This document shows positions 47,199 to 59,900 of a stretch of DNA of 64,000 nt, piece by piece (positions within the stretch are counted from its first letter, which is position 1; each line of letters begins with the position of its first letter). The notes below the pieces were generated by a model. That model saw nothing but the letters and a program-made list of their open reading frames with translations, was not told the DNA's origin and searched no databases. Source of the DNA: Anaeromyxobacter oryzisoli. Its GTDB lineage: Bacteria > Myxococcota > Myxococcia > Myxococcales > Anaeromyxobacteraceae. Where the stretch lies: NCBI RefSeq assembly GCF_022690765.1, contig NZ_JALCZA010000001.1:101938-165937 (forward strand), read 5' to 3'. The position numbers were made by a program, and so were the translations under genes.

Positions 47199-47683
47199 TG
47201 GGAGCCCGGGAGGAGCAGCGCGGCGTCGCGCCAGAGGAGGACGAGGGCGGCGACGAGCAGCGCGACCAGCAGCCCGATCGCCACCACCTTCAGCGCCCGC
47301 GGGGCGACCGCGGGCAGGCGGGTCCGGGGGACGAGCGCGAGCCCGGCGGCGGTGGCGCGCTTCACCACCTCGTCCCGGAAGCGGCGCGCGACGGCGTCGT
47401 CCGGGCGCGCGTCGAGCACCGCCCGGTAGCGGCCGCCGGCGACGGCGAGCCCTTCGAGGTCGCGGAAGCGGGCGAGGTACTCTTGGTGAACCTTCTCGTC
47501 GCCCCAGGCGGCGACCACCCGGGCCCAGGCCTCCGGCTCGGGGTCCGGCGGCGCGGCCGCGGGCGCGCCGGGCGCGTCCAGCGCCGCATCCGGCGCGGGC
47601 ACAGCGGACGCGCCCTCGCCGGGCGCGGCGGGCGCGGCCTCACCAGGCGCATCGGGGGCGTCGTGCAGATCGTCGGGAGCCAT
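47195..47683 (-). CDS. Small protein with C-terminal membrane anchor, unknown function
   Basis: This encodes 162 residues. The first 50 residues are Ala/Pro/Asp-rich and probably disordered. Residues 52-115 (EAWARVVAAWGDEKVHQEYL, RFRDLEGLAVAGGRYRAVLD) look helical, TPR-like. The end is a single membrane helix (ALKVVAIGLLVALLVAALVL). Its stop overlaps the dinG start, so it is the first gene of a two-gene operon. I do not recognise a family. Confidence 0.65.
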   Translation of the reverse strand: MAPDDLHDAPDAPGEAAPAAPGEGASAVPAPDAALDAPGAPAAAPPDPEPEAWARVVAAWGDEKVHQEYLARFRDLEGLAVAGGRYRAVLDARPDDAVARRFRDEVVKRATAAGLALVPRTRLPAVAPRALKVVAIGLLVALLVAALVLLWRDAALLLPGSH

Positions 47684-47722
47684 CGCGGGTTCGGGCGGAG
47701 TCTACCCCAAGGCGGCCCGTTC

Positions 47723-48616
47723 CTAGAACGACACCGGAACGGGGACGAAGGTCAGGACGAAGAGCGCGATCGAGAGGAGCGCGATCCCCCGCCGGCCGGG
47801 CGAGAGCGGCTCCTCGACCAGGGCGGGCGGGTGATCCAGCCGGATCACGAACCGCGTGAGCGCCCACCAGACGATCCAGCTGAACGACACGAAGACGCCG
47901 GCGAGGAGGAGCCCCGCGGAGAGCACCCGCCCGATCGCCCGCGCGCGCCGCCCGCCCAGCCAGGCGTAGACGACGTGCCCCCCGTCGAGCTGCCCGAGCG
48001 GCAGGAGGTTCAGGGTGGTCACGAACAGCCCGAGCCAGGCGGCGAGGGCGACCGGGTGGAGGAAGACGTCGGTGCCGGGCGGGCGGCTGCCGAGCACGAG
48101 CCGCTCGACGGCGAGCGTGAGCAGGCTGTCGCCCAGCACCATGGGGCCCGTCCCCGCCGCCGCAGGGGCGGCGCGGCCGGCGAGCCAGTCCCGGAGCATG
48201 CCGAAGGGCGCCGCGGCCGCGTGCGCCTGGCTCGCGAGATCGACGGCGCGGACCTCGGAGTGCGCGCAGCCCCAGGCGAGGAGCGGCACCGCGACGAGGA
48301 CGCCGGCGAGGGGCCCGGCCGCGCCGATGTCGAGCGTCGCGCGGCGCGAGGGGAGGCGCGACCGGATCCGGATCACCGCGCCGAGCGTGCCGAAGCCGAA
48401 CGGGATCGGAATGAAGTACGGCAGGGACGAGTCCACGCGGTGCCGGCGCGCGAGCACGTAGTGCCCCATCTCGTGCGTGCCGAGGATCGCGACGAGCGCC
48501 GCGGAGAACGCGACGCCGCCGAGCAGCGCGGTGGTCGCGATCGTGGCGAGGAACAGCGCGGCGGGGAGCGCGGGGAAGCGGGCGCGGGCCGGCGTGCGTA
48601 CGAGGACGTCCTCCAT
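47723..48616 (-). CDS. Site-2 protease-like membrane metalloprotease (M50 family)
   Basis: This encodes 297 residues. About six membrane helices. The zinc-binding HEMGH is in ALVAILGTHEMGHYVLARRH, and the third ligand region NLLPLGQLDGGHVVYAWLGG is intact. The cytosolic loop PYFIPIPFGFGTLGAVIRIR fits the plant EGY/bacterial M50 branch without PDZ domain. It should cleave a membrane protein within the bilayer; the substrate is unknown, and no anti-sigma factor gene is nearby. Confidence 0.9.
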   Translation of the reverse strand: MEDVLVRTPARARFPALPAALFLATIATTALLGGVAFSAALVAILGTHEMGHYVLARRHRVDSSLPYFIPIPFGFGTLGAVIRIRSRLPSRRATLDIGAAGPLAGVLVAVPLLAWGCAHSEVRAVDLASQAHAAAAPFGMLRDWLAGRAAPAAAGTGPMVLGDSLLTLAVERLVLGSRPPGTDVFLHPVALAAWLGLFVTTLNLLPLGQLDGGHVVYAWLGGRRARAIGRVLSAGLLLAGVFVSFSWIVWWALTRFVIRLDHPPALVEEPLSPGRRGIALLSIALFVLTFVPVPVSF

Positions 48617-48665
48617 CCGGCTCGAAACCTAATCCGCGCGCGGTGGCGGGGCCACCGGGGCGGGG

Positions 48666-50780
48666 CTACCCCCCACCGGCGCCCGGCCCGGCCAGCTCTT
48701 CCCGGGTGAGCTCGCGGAGCCCGTCCCTGTCCACCGTGAGGAAGAACAGCTCCTTCTCCGGCGTCCGCTTCGGGCCGATCGTGATGTCGCCGGTCGCGCC
48801 CTCGAACCCCTTCACCGCGGCGAGCGCGTCGCGGAAGGCGGGGCGGGTCTGCACCTTGCGCGCGAGGATCAGCTCGCGCGCCATCCGCGCCGCGTCGTGC
48901 GCCGACGCCTCGAGGATCGTCGGCGTCTGCCCCGGGTACTTCCGCGCGAAGGCCTCCACGAAGGCCCGGGTGGCGGGGCGCGCGGACCCGGCGTAGAAGC
49001 CGTCCACGAAGATCGCGCACCGGACGTAGCGGCCGGCGCCGCCGGGGGAGGTGTCGAAGAGGCTGGGATCGGCCCCCCAGCCGTTCGCGCCGAGGAGCTG
49101 CACGGGCCGGAGGTCCGGGCGGTGCATGGTCCGCCGCAGCCGCGCGATCTCCTCGGGCATGCAGGTCTGGGTCACCACGTCCTCGACCGCCAGGGCCGGG
49201 GTGATGAGCCGCACGTTCCGCGAGAAGTCGGGGATGAAGATCGCGTCGAAGTCCATCACGGGCGCGAGCCGCGCGCGCGCCTTCTCCATCGCCTTCCGGC
49301 GCCGGAAGGGGTCCTTCTCCCGCTCCGCGATCTCGCGGGCCTCCTGCTGGAAGTCGGTCCGGGCCTCGAGGTGGCTCTTGCCGACCAGGTCCTTCACGAG
49401 CGGCGTGAAGGTGGTCCGGTCGGCGGCGTAGGCCTCCTCGGCGCGCATCACGCCGCCGCGCGCCGCGACGTCGGCCCGGAACGCTGTCGCGAGCTCCACG
49501 CCGTAGGGGATCTGCGGGTACATGACGGCGAACCGCTTCATCCCGCGGCGGCCCATCGCGAAGTCCACCAGCGCCCGCGCCTGGGCGCTCGCGGTGAGCA
49601 TGTTCTGGAACACGTTCGGCCCCGCGTCGGTCACCCCCTCCTGCTTCGAGAGGGAGACGAACGGGAGCTGCAGCTCCTCGGCGGTCGTGGCGGCGCGCTC
49701 GGCCTCGGCGTTGGTGACGCCGCCGATCACCATGATCGCCCCCTCCTCCAGGGCGAGCGCCTCGAGGGCCTGGGCCGCGCCGTCGGGCTCGCCGCGGGTG
49801 TCGCGCACCACGAGCCGGACCCCCGGCGCGCCGTCGAGGGCGACGCCGACGCCCTCCAGGATCGCCTCGCCCCAGCGCTTGTAGTTGCCGGAGAGCGGCA
49901 CGGCGACGCCGACCACGTTCGGGCGGACGAAGGTGAGCTTGGCGATGCGCTGCGCGATCCCCTGCGCGTCCCGGGCGTAGGGGCCGCTCGGCCAGCGCAT
50001 GAACACCTCGCGGGCGAGCTGCTCGGCGCGCGGGTAGTCGCGGAGGTGCATCGCGATGCGGGCGGCCTTCATCGTGAGGGCCGGCTGCACCGGCGCGTCG
50101 GCGGGGAGCGACTCGCGGAGCCGCGCGACGTCCGCGTCGGCCAGCCGATCGACCGCGTCGGCGGCCCGCGTCACGGCCTGGGCCCGCGCGTCGCCGGTCC
50201 CCCGCGCCGCGACCTCGTTGAGCCAGCGCACCGCCTCGGGCATCGCCCCGGCCGCCTCGGCGGCGGCCGCCGCCTGCGCCGCGGCCTGCGGTCTCCAGCC
50301 CTCGGGGAGGCGGGGGTAGATGGAGTCGAGGGTCTGGAGGGCGTCGCGCGCGCGGCCCATCGCGACGTCGGCGAGGGCGAGCGTGTACCTCGCCTCGTCG
50401 GCGCGCGGGTAGAGCGGGTGCTCGGCGAGGAGCGTCCCGATCGCCTGCGCGGCCCGCTCCGGCCGGCGCGCCGCGAGGAGCAGGTTGCCCGCCTCGTGGA
50501 GCGCGGTGGCGGCGGAGGCGTCCCCGCGGTGACGGTGGGCGAAGGAGAGGAGCCGCTCCGCGCCGGCCTCGGGCGCCAGCCGCCTGGCCTCGGCGCGCGT
50601 CGCCTCGAGCTCGGCCCGCGCCGCCTCGCTCGCCGGGGCCGGCGCCGCGGCCGGGCGGGCAGGCGCGGGCGCCGGGAGGACCGCACCGGGCCGCTCCGGC
50701 TCGTTCACGACCACCGCCCGGTTCGGGCAGCCTACGAGCAGGAGGAGGAGAGGAACGGCGAGCATTCGGCGGGCGCGCAT
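48666..50780 (-). CDS. LpoA-like lipoprotein: TPR-type N-terminus plus periplasmic-binding-protein domain
   Basis: This encodes 704 residues; ATG at 50780 gives signal peptide MRARRMLAVPLLLLLVGC, with lipobox LLVGC. Residues about 60-300 are alanine-rich helical repeats (LLSFAHRHRGDASAATALHE, LAEHPLYPRADEARYTLALA). Residues about 305-690 are a type I periplasmic binding-protein fold: VVGVAVPLSGNYKRWGEAIL, IMVIGGVTNAEAERAATTAE, FAVMYPQIPYGVELATAFRA. This two-part layout and length match the penicillin-binding protein activator LpoA, though amino-acid ligand binding (LivJ-like) is also possible. It follows dnaJ by 141 bp in the same direction. Confidence 0.8.
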   Translation of the reverse strand: MRARRMLAVPLLLLLVGCPNRAVVVNEPERPGAVLPAPAPARPAAAPAPASEAARAELEATRAEARRLAPEAGAERLLSFAHRHRGDASAATALHEAGNLLLAARRPERAAQAIGTLLAEHPLYPRADEARYTLALADVAMGRARDALQTLDSIYPRLPEGWRPQAAAQAAAAAEAAGAMPEAVRWLNEVAARGTGDARAQAVTRAADAVDRLADADVARLRESLPADAPVQPALTMKAARIAMHLRDYPRAEQLAREVFMRWPSGPYARDAQGIAQRIAKLTFVRPNVVGVAVPLSGNYKRWGEAILEGVGVALDGAPGVRLVVRDTRGEPDGAAQALEALALEEGAIMVIGGVTNAEAERAATTAEELQLPFVSLSKQEGVTDAGPNVFQNMLTASAQARALVDFAMGRRGMKRFAVMYPQIPYGVELATAFRADVAARGGVMRAEEAYAADRTTFTPLVKDLVGKSHLEARTDFQQEAREIAEREKDPFRRRKAMEKARARLAPVMDFDAIFIPDFSRNVRLITPALAVEDVVTQTCMPEEIARLRRTMHRPDLRPVQLLGANGWGADPSLFDTSPGGAGRYVRCAIFVDGFYAGSARPATRAFVEAFARKYPGQTPTILEASAHDAARMARELILARKVQTRPAFRDALAAVKGFEGATGDITIGPKRTPEKELFFLTVDRDGLRELTREELAGPGAGGG

Positions 50781-50921
50781 GGATCCCGGGTCTACAGCGG
50801 AAACACCGGGGTGGGAAGGAGGCTTCCCTGCCGCCGGCATCCTCCCGGACCGCGCACCCGCCTGCGAACCCGGCACCCTGCCCGTCACCCCGGTCCGTGG
50901 CCGGATCGCCGAGGCCGCGGG

Positions 50922-52055
50922 TTACGCCTTCCTCGACTCCCGGAGCAGATCGCCGACCTTCTGCCAGAACGACCGGGCGCGGGGGTTGGTCTCCTCGCCG
51001 GAGAGCGCGGCGAACCGCTCGAGGAGCTCGCGCTGCTCCTTCGAGAGGTGGGTCGGGGTCTCCACCGCGACGCGCACGTGCTGATCGCCGCGCCCGCCGC
51101 CCCCGAGCGAGGGGATGCCGCGCCCCTTGAGGCGGAAGACCTTCCCGGTCTGCGTGCCGGCGGGGATCTTGAGCACGTCCTTGCCGTCGAGGGTCGGGAC
51201 GTCGATCTGGCCGCCGAGGGCGGCCTGCGCGAAGGAGATGGGCATCTCGCAGAGGACCTCGGTCCCCTCGCGGCTGAAGATGGGGTGCTCGCGCACCTGG
51301 ATCACGACGTACAGGTCGCCCGGCCTCCCGTTCGGCACCGGGGGCGCCTCGCCGCCGCCCTCGACCTTCACCGCGGTCCCGGTGTCCACGCCGGGCGGGA
51401 TCTTCACCTCGTAGGTCGCCCGCTCGCGGGTGGAGCCCGCGCCGCCGCAGGTCGGGCACTTGTCCACGATGACCTGGCCGGAGCCGCCGCACTGGTGGCA
51501 GGTCCGGGCGATCGAGAAGAAGCCCTGGGTGAGCCGGATCTCGCCCTGCCCGTGGCAGGTGGGGCAGGTCCGCGGTCCGGTGCCGGGCTTCGCCCCGGAC
51601 CCCTTGCAGGCGTCGCAGAGCTTCGAGCGCGGGATGGTGATCCGCGCGGTGGCGCCGAAGGCGGCCTCCTCGAAGGTGAGCTCGTGGTGGTAGCGCAGGT
51701 CGGCGCCGCGGGTGCGGGCCCGGGTGCGCCGGCCGCCGCCGAACATCTCGCCGAAGATGTCGCCGAAGATGTCGTTCACCGACGCGGCGCCGCCGAAGCC
51801 GAAGCCCTCGAACCCGGCGCCGTTCGCGTGTCCGAAGCGGTCGTAGTTCGCGCGCTTCTCCTCGTCGGAGAGCACCGCGTACGCCTCGGACGCCTCCTTG
51901 AACTTCTCCTCCGCCTCCTTGGAGCCCTGGTTCTTGTCCGGATGGTACTGGTGGGCGAGCTTGCGGTAGGCGGACTTGATGGTCGGGCCGTCCGCGTCGC
52001 GGGCGACCCCGAGGACCTCGTAATAGTCTCGCTTTTCCGCAGTACTTCCAGGCAT
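50922..52055 (-). CDS. dnaJ: Chaperone DnaJ (type I Hsp40)
   Basis: This encodes 377 residues. The J domain [20 protein letters not shown] carries HPD in YHPDKNQ, followed by a Gly/Phe region (GFEGFGFGG...[10 protein letters not shown]). Four zinc motifs are [24 protein letters not shown] and CPTCGGAG. C-terminal client-binding domains end [12 protein letters not shown]. It delivers unfolded proteins to DnaK and stimulates its ATPase. It is 121 bp downstream of dnaK. Confidence 0.96.
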   Translation of the reverse strand: MPGSTAEKRDYYEVLGVARDADGPTIKSAYRKLAHQYHPDKNQGSKEAEEKFKEASEAYAVLSDEEKRANYDRFGHANGAGFEGFGFGGAASVNDIFGDIFGEMFGGGRRTRARTRGADLRYHHELTFEEAAFGATARITIPRSKLCDACKGSGAKPGTGPRTCPTCHGQGEIRLTQGFFSIARTCHQCGGSGQVIVDKCPTCGGAGSTRERATYEVKIPPGVDTGTAVKVEGGGEAPPVPNGRPGDLYVVIQVREHPIFSREGTEVLCEMPISFAQAALGGQIDVPTLDGKDVLKIPAGTQTGKVFRLKGRGIPSLGGGGRGDQHVRVAVETPTHLSKEQRELLERFAALSGEETNPRARSFWQKVGDLLRESRKA

Positions 52056-52176
52056 TTCGGCGTCCAGGTGCTAGGGGTTCGCGGCGAATATAACGCACGG
52101 GAGCGGGCTGACAATTCGCCCCGCCCCCGGCCACGGCTCCCGGCGAGCGCGGGACGCGGCTCCTGCCCGGCCCCGG

Positions 52177-54000
<1,824 letters not shown>

Positions 54001-54030
54001 CTCGCCGTCCTCGATCGGCGAAGGGGGGCG

Positions 54031-54774
54031 CTACGGCGCGCCGCCGCCCTCGCCCGTCTCCCCGGCCGCGCCGCCGGCGGGCGCGGCCGGGAGCGCGACC
54101 GCCACCCCGACCATCGCCGGCCGCACGAGCCGCTCGTTCAGCGTGAACCCGCGCGCGTGCTCCAGCACCACCGTCCCCGGCGCCGCGTCGGCGGTGGGGA
54201 CCTGCATGAGCGCCTCGTGCCGCGCCGGATCGAACGGCTGGCCCAGGGCGGAGAAGCCCTTCACGCCGTGCCGCCCGAGGGTCTGCTCGAAGGTCGCCCG
54301 CACGAGCTCGACGCCCTTGCGGAGCGGGTCGTCCGGGGACGTCGCCGCGGCGAGGGCGCGATCGAGCCCGTCCACCACGGGGAGGAGGTCCTTGAGGAGC
54401 CGCTCGGCCCCGAACTTCTGGATCTCCTCCTTCTCCCTCGCCGCCCGCTTCCGGTAGTTCTCGAGGTCGGCCGCCGAGCGCAGATATCGGTCGTGCGCCT
54501 CCTCGAGGCGGCCCAGCGTCTCGCGCGCCTTGGTCTGCGAGAGCTCGAGCTGCGCCTCGAGGCTCTTCACCCGCTCGGCGAGCGCCCCCGCGTCGGCGGG
54601 GCGCTCCGCGGCCGGCTCGACCTCGAGCGCGACGCCCTCCGGCGCGCCGGCGGCCTCCGTGACGTGGGCGCCCTGCGCGACCTCGGCGACGTGCTCCACG
54701 GAACGGAGCGCCTCCTCCACCGCGTCGGCGGGGATGTCGGCCTGGAAGGCACCCTTCTCGTGGCTGTCGGCCAT
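54031..54774 (-). CDS. grpE: Nucleotide exchange factor GrpE
   Basis: This encodes 247 residues from the ATG at 54774. The N-terminal 70 residues are acidic and Ala-rich; the long coiled coil ([40 protein letters not shown]) leads to the beta domain ([40 protein letters not shown]). It exchanges ADP on DnaK. It begins 184 bp after hrcA and 30 bp before dnaK. A Gly/Ala-rich tail is extra. Confidence 0.95.
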   Translation of the reverse strand: MADSHEKGAFQADIPADAVEEALRSVEHVAEVAQGAHVTEAAGAPEGVALEVEPAAERPADAGALAERVKSLEAQLELSQTKARETLGRLEEAHDRYLRSAADLENYRKRAAREKEEIQKFGAERLLKDLLPVVDGLDRALAAATSPDDPLRKGVELVRATFEQTLGRHGVKGFSALGQPFDPARHEALMQVPTADAAPGTVVLEHARGFTLNERLVRPAMVGVAVALPAAPAGGAAGETGEGGGAP

Positions 54775-54958
54775 CGGGTTCGGACTCGCTGATCGGAGAG
54801 CGCCCCCGCGCGGCGGGAGCGGCGGTGCGAGCGCACCGAGCGCGCACATCATGTCACACGGCGTCGGGGCCGAACAAGCGGCCGGCGACGGCGACGAGGC
54901 CGCGCGCGCCGGCGCCGTTACGCGTGCGCGCGGCGCCGGGCGCGGTGGAGGTGTGGAA

Positions 54959-56029
54959 TCAGCCTCCCTCGACGAGCGCCGCGAGCGCGCGGGAGAGCTG
55001 CCGGGCGGTGAGATCCACCAGGGGGATCACGCGGGCGTAGTTCATGCGCGTCGGGCCCACCACCGCGAGCGTCCCGAGCACGTGGCCGCCGAGGCCGTAG
55101 GGGGCCGCCACCATCGACACGTCGGCCATCGCGGCGAACTCGCTCTCCGCGCCGATGAAGATCTGGACCTCCTGGGCGGAGAGGACGCGGTCGAGCACCC
55201 GCAGGATCCGATCCTTCTCGGCGAAGGCCCGCAGGAGCGCCCGCGCCTTCTGCACGTCCGCGAACTCCGGCGCGTCGAGGAAGCTGTCCTGCCCGTCGAC
55301 CAGCACGTCGCCGCGGGTCGGGGCGGCGGAGAAGGTCTGCTCGGCGAGGACCAGGGCCTTCTGGAGGAGATCCTGCAGCGCGCTCTGGTCGGCGCGCATG
55401 TCGGCGAGGATCCCGTCCCGGAGCGCGGCGAGGTCGAGCTCCCCCTCGCCGGCGCGGGCGAGCTTGCCGGTGAGGTAGCTCGCCGCCCGCTCGAGCTCGG
55501 AGGGCTCCATGGGGAACTCGAGCTGGACCAGCTTGTTCGTGACGATCCCCGCCTCCGACACGAACACCGCCAGGACCCGGTTCTCGCGCAGCCGCACGAA
55601 CTCGAGGTGGCGCAGCGGGTCGATCTTCGGCGGCGGGGTCGTGACCACGCCGGCGTGGTGCGACAGCGAGTGCAGCAGGTCGGCGGTGCCCTCGAGGAGC
55701 GCCGAGACGTCGGCGCTCGCGTGGGCGAAGCGCTCGATCCGGTCGCGGTCGGCCACCGACGGCGGGCGGACCTTGAGGAGCGCGTCCACGTAGAGCCGGT
55801 AGCCCTTCGCGGTGGGGACGCGGCCGGAGGAGGCGTGGGGCTTCTCGAGGAACCCGAGCGCCTCGAGGTCGGCCATCACGCTGCGGATGGTGGCGGGCGA
55901 GCAGTCGAGCTCGTGGCGGGCGAGGAGCGGCTGGCTCGCCACCGGCTCCCCGGTCTGGATGTAGTCCTGGACCAGCGCGCGGAGGATCTCGCGCTCACGC
56001 CGGTCGAGCTCGCCCGAGGGCAGCGGCAT
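54959..56029 (-). CDS. hrcA: Heat-inducible transcription repressor HrcA
   Basis: This encodes 356 residues. The winged-helix N-terminus [20 protein letters not shown] and [20 protein letters not shown] is followed by the HrcA core ([60 protein letters not shown]). HrcA binds CIRCE operators to repress chaperone operons. No TTAGCACTC-type CIRCE element was seen upstream of this operon or grpE, so its target may lie elsewhere (for example groESL). It starts 15 bp after the TPR lipoprotein gene. Confidence 0.95.
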   Translation of the reverse strand: MPLPSGELDRREREILRALVQDYIQTGEPVASQPLLARHELDCSPATIRSVMADLEALGFLEKPHASSGRVPTAKGYRLYVDALLKVRPPSVADRDRIERFAHASADVSALLEGTADLLHSLSHHAGVVTTPPPKIDPLRHLEFVRLRENRVLAVFVSEAGIVTNKLVQLEFPMEPSELERAASYLTGKLARAGEGELDLAALRDGILADMRADQSALQDLLQKALVLAEQTFSAAPTRGDVLVDGQDSFLDAPEFADVQKARALLRAFAEKDRILRVLDRVLSAQEVQIFIGAESEFAAMADVSMVAAPYGLGGHVLGTLAVVGPTRMNYARVIPLVDLTARQLSRALAALVEGG

Positions 56030-56044
56030 CGGCGTCCACCCGCT

Positions 56045-56740
56045 TCACTCCGAGGCGAGGTGCCTCGCGGCCGCCTGGGAGAGCGTCCCGAACCGGCCCT
56101 GGCCGACCTCGCGCCAGCGCGCCGCCGCGAGCGCCCGGTCGCCGACCTGCTCGGCGACCAGGGCCTCGAGGTGCGCGCGCTCTTCCGCATATAGATAAGC
56201 GAACCCGGCCCGCGCCGCACCGGAGTCGTCGAGCCGCAGCGCCTCGCGGAGCGCATCGCGCGCGGCCGCGCCGTCGCCGCGGGCGTCGGCGAGCACCGCG
56301 AGCGCGTACCACGGCTCCGGCGTCGCCGGGTCGATGCCGCGGGCGGTCTCGAGGTACGCCTGGGCCGCCGTGAGGTAGCCCTCGAGCGCGTACAGCTCCC
56401 CCAGGTTCACGAGCGCCGCCTGCTGGACCCGGGGGGGCCCGTTCGCCACTGCGTCGTCGAGCAGCCGGCGGGCCGCCTCGGCGTGGCCCTCGAGGTGGTA
56501 GGAGACCGCGAGGTCGTTGAGGGCGCCCAGGTCGTCCGGGTTGGCGGTGAGGGCGGCCTCGTAGGCGCCGCGGGCGCCCGCCGGATCCCCCGCGAGCAGC
56601 TTCTGCGAGCCCGCGGTCGAGGCGTCGGAGAGCGTCGCCAGGACCGGGACCGCCTCGCCGCTCGGGCGCGGCCCCGCCTCGCCACCGCAGGCGGCGAGGA
56701 GGAGCGCGGCGAGCGCGGGGAGGCGGAGGAGTCGTGGCAT
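56045..56740 (-). CDS. TPR lipoprotein
   Basis: This encodes 231 residues. MPRLLRLPALAALLLAACGG is a lipoprotein signal peptide with lipobox LLAAC. Four or so TPR units follow: GARGAYEAALTANPDDLGAL, NDLAVSYHLEGHAEAARRLL, ALVNLGELYALEGYLTAAQA and PEPWYALAVLADARGDGAAA. TPR lipoproteins act as scaffolds for envelope complexes; the partner is unknown. It is the first gene of the hrcA operon, behind the promoter at 56788-56816. Confidence 0.85.
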   Translation of the reverse strand: MPRLLRLPALAALLLAACGGEAGPRPSGEAVPVLATLSDASTAGSQKLLAGDPAGARGAYEAALTANPDDLGALNDLAVSYHLEGHAEAARRLLDDAVANGPPRVQQAALVNLGELYALEGYLTAAQAYLETARGIDPATPEPWYALAVLADARGDGAAARDALREALRLDDSGAARAGFAYLYAEERAHLEALVAEQVGDRALAAARWREVGQGRFGTLSQAAARHLASE

Positions 56741-56787
56741 CGAAGACCGCAATGCACCCTCGGCAGCTTCCCCGCGGGGCAGGGGCG

Positions 56788-56816
56788 AGTGTAGTGACCA
56801 GCGCGCGACCGATCAA
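56788..56816 (-). promoter_or_regulatory. Candidate sigma70-type promoter of the TPR-hrcA-grpE-dnaK-dnaJ operon
   Basis: On the minus strand TTGATC is separated by exactly 17 bp from TACACT, which is close to TTGACA/TATAAT. The -10 box lies about 48 nt upstream of the ATG at 56740. This is the clearest vegetative promoter in the window, and the spacer is much less AT-rich than usual. Confidence 0.55.
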
Positions 56817-56925
56817 GGAAGCGGGCGGTCCCGCGAGCGCGCCGCGGCCCGAGGAGTTATTCAAGGACGCCCGCGTCCCCGGCCGGTGCGCTCCGCCGTG
56901 GCGCCCCCGGCCGACGCCTCCTAAG

Positions 56926-59900
56926 ATGCCGCCCTCCGCAGACCCGATGGACACCGCAGAGACGACCAGCCAGACCCCCGACGCGCGCGCGCGCCTGCGC
57001 CGCGCCCTCGAGGAGCACCGCCGCGCCGACGTGACCGGCCTCGTCGGCGCCTCCCGCGCCCTCCTCGTCCGGGATCTCCTCGCCCCGGGCCCCGCCCGGG
57101 CCCGCACCGTGCTCGCCGTGGCGACGGACGAGGAGGAGGCGGAGGCCCTCGCGAAGGACCTCTCCTTCTTCCTGGGGGGCGGCGCGGTGCTGCGCGTCCC
57201 CGCCGACGCCGTGCTCCCCTACGACGACCTCTCCCCGGATCGGGGCGTGGAGATGGACCGGCTCGCGGCGCTGGCGCGGCTGCACCTCGCCCCGGAGGCG
57301 GCCAAGGCGGTGGTGATCTCCGCCCGCGGCCTCGCGCGCCGCGTCCTCCCGCGCCGGGTCTTCGAGGCGGGCTCGGACCTCCTCGGCAAGGGGATCGAGA
57401 TCGACCGCGAGGCGCTCGCGGCCAAGCTCGTGCTCCTCGGCTTCACGCGGACCCCGCTCGTCGAGGACCCGGGCACGTTCGCGGTGCGCGGCGGGATCGT
57501 GGACCTCTGGAGCCCCGCCGACGAGAAGCCGGTCCGGCTCGAGTTCTTCGGGGACGAGATCGAGAGCTGCCGGGCCTTCGACCCCGAGACGCAGCGGAGC
57601 GAGGGGGACGTCCCGGAGGTGCTGCTCTGCCCGGCCCGCGAGGCCCTCTTCAGCGAGGACGGGAAGGAGGCGGCGAAGGCGGCCGTCCGCGACGCGGCCG
57701 AGCGCGTGAACCGCCCGACCTCGCGGGTGCGGGAGGTCCTGGACGCGATCGACGGCGGCACCCCGTTCTTCGGGATGGAGGCGCTCCTCCCCGGCTTCCA
57801 CCGGGGCGGGCTCGGCACGCTGTTCGACTACCTCCCGGCCGGCACCGCGATCTACCTCGACGACGCCGCCGGCGTGGAGGAGGCCCTGCACGAGCTCGAG
57901 GCCGAGCTCGCGCGCGAGCACGAGGACGCGGTGCGGCGCGAGGAGCTGGTGCTCCCGCCCGGGGAGCACTTCCTCCCGGCCGAGGAGGCGCTCGCGCGGG
58001 CCCTCGAGCGCCCCACGGTCCGCCGCCACCGGGTCTGGCTCGGCACCGGCGAGCCCGTCCGGCTCGCCCTGGCCGAGACGGCGGGGCTGCGCGCCGAGAT
58101 CGAGGGGTCCCGCGGCGAGGACGGCGCCCTCGCGCCCCTGATCCGCCGGCTCGAGGACTGGCGCCGGCGCGGCATCACCGCGGTGGTCGCCTGCGGCACC
58201 GCCTCGTCCTCGGAGCGGCTCCGCCGCCTCCTCGAGGATCGCCGCCAGCAGCCCCGCGTCCACACCGGGCCGCCCGGCGAGCCGCGCGAGCTCTACGACC
58301 CGGCCGTCCACGTCCACGTCTTCGCCGGCGAGATCTCCGCCGGGTTCGTGGACGCCGGGGCGGGCCTCGCGGTCCTCTCCGACGAGGAGATCTTCGGCCG
58401 CCGGGTGCGGAAGAAGGCGCGCCGGACCTCCGACGAGAACGCCTTCGCCGCGGCGTTCCGCGAGCTCAACGAGGGGGACCTCGTCGTCCACGTCGAGCAC
58501 GGGATCGCCCGGTACCAGGGGCTCACCAAGATGCAGATCCGCGGGGTGGAGGGCGACTTCCTCGTCCTCGCCTACGACGGCGCGGATCGCCTGTACCTCC
58601 CCGTCGCCAAGCTCCGGCAGGTCCAGAAGTTCACCGGCGCCTCCCCGGAGTCGATCCGGCTCGACCGGCTCGGCGGCTCGTCGTTCGCGCTGCGCAAGGC
58701 GCGGGTGAAGGAGCAGCTCCTCAAGATGGCGGCGGAGCTCCTCGACATCTACGCGGCGCGCGCCGCCCACCCCGGCTTCCAGTACCCGGAGCCGGACGAG
58801 GTCTACCGCGAGTTCGAGGCGGAGTTCCCCTGGGAGGAGACGCCGGACCAGGCGAAGGCGATCGACGACGTCCTGCGCGACATGCGCAAGGGGCGGACCG
58901 GCCCGGCCCAGAGCGCCCCGATGGACCGGCTCGTCTGCGGCGACGTGGGCTACGGCAAGACCGAGGTCGCGATGCGGGCGGCCATGCTCGCCGTCCTCTC
59001 CCACAAGCAGGTGGCCATCCTCGTCCCGACCACCGTCCTCGCCGCCCAGCACGAGCGCACCTTCCGGGAGCGGTTCAAGGGCTACCCGGTCCGGATCGAG
59101 GCGGTCTCGCGCATGAAGACGCACGAGGAGACGAAGGGGCTCCTCCGCGACGCCTCGGCGGGCAAGGTGGACATCCTCATCGGCACCCACCGGCTCCTCG
59201 GAGCCGACGTGTCGTTCAAGGACCTCGGCCTGGTGGTGGTGGACGAGGAGCAGCGCTTCGGCGTCGCCCACAAGGAGCGGCTCAAGAAGCTCCGCAAGCT
59301 CGTGGACGTCCTCACCCTCACCGCCACCCCCATCCCGCGCACGCTCCACATGAGCCTCGCCGGGGTGCGCGATCTTTCGATCATCGCCACGCCGCCCGAG
59401 GACCGCCGGGCGATCCGCACCTTCGTGATGAAGTTCGACCCCGCCGCGGTGAAGGAGGCGGTGGAGAACGAGCTCAAGCGCGGCGGGCAGGTCTACTTCG
59501 TCCACAACCGCGTCCGCTCCATCGGCGCGATCGAGCGGTTCCTGCACGACCTCGTGCCGCAGGCCCGCATCGGCGTCGCGCACGGGCAGATGGGCGAGGG
59601 GAAGCTCGACGAGGTGATGAGCCGGTTCGTGGACAAGGAGCTGGACGTCCTCGTCGCGACCTCCATCGTCGAGTCCGGCCTCGACATCCCGGCGGCGAAC
59701 ACGATCATCGTGAACCGGGCCGACCACTTCGGCCTGTCGCAGCTCTACCAGATCCGCGGCCGCGTCGGCCGGAGCCGCGAGCGCGCCTACGCGTACCTGC
59801 TCGTGCCGGCCCGCCGCCCGGTGACGAAGGACGCGCAGAAGCGGCTCGAGGTCCTCCAGCGGTTCAGCGAGCTCGGCGCGGGCTTCAAGATCGCGAGCCA

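Noticed and set aside
54775..54958. CIRCE element before grpE
   Set aside because: No TTAGCACTC/GAGTGCTAA inverted repeat is present in the hrcA-grpE gap.
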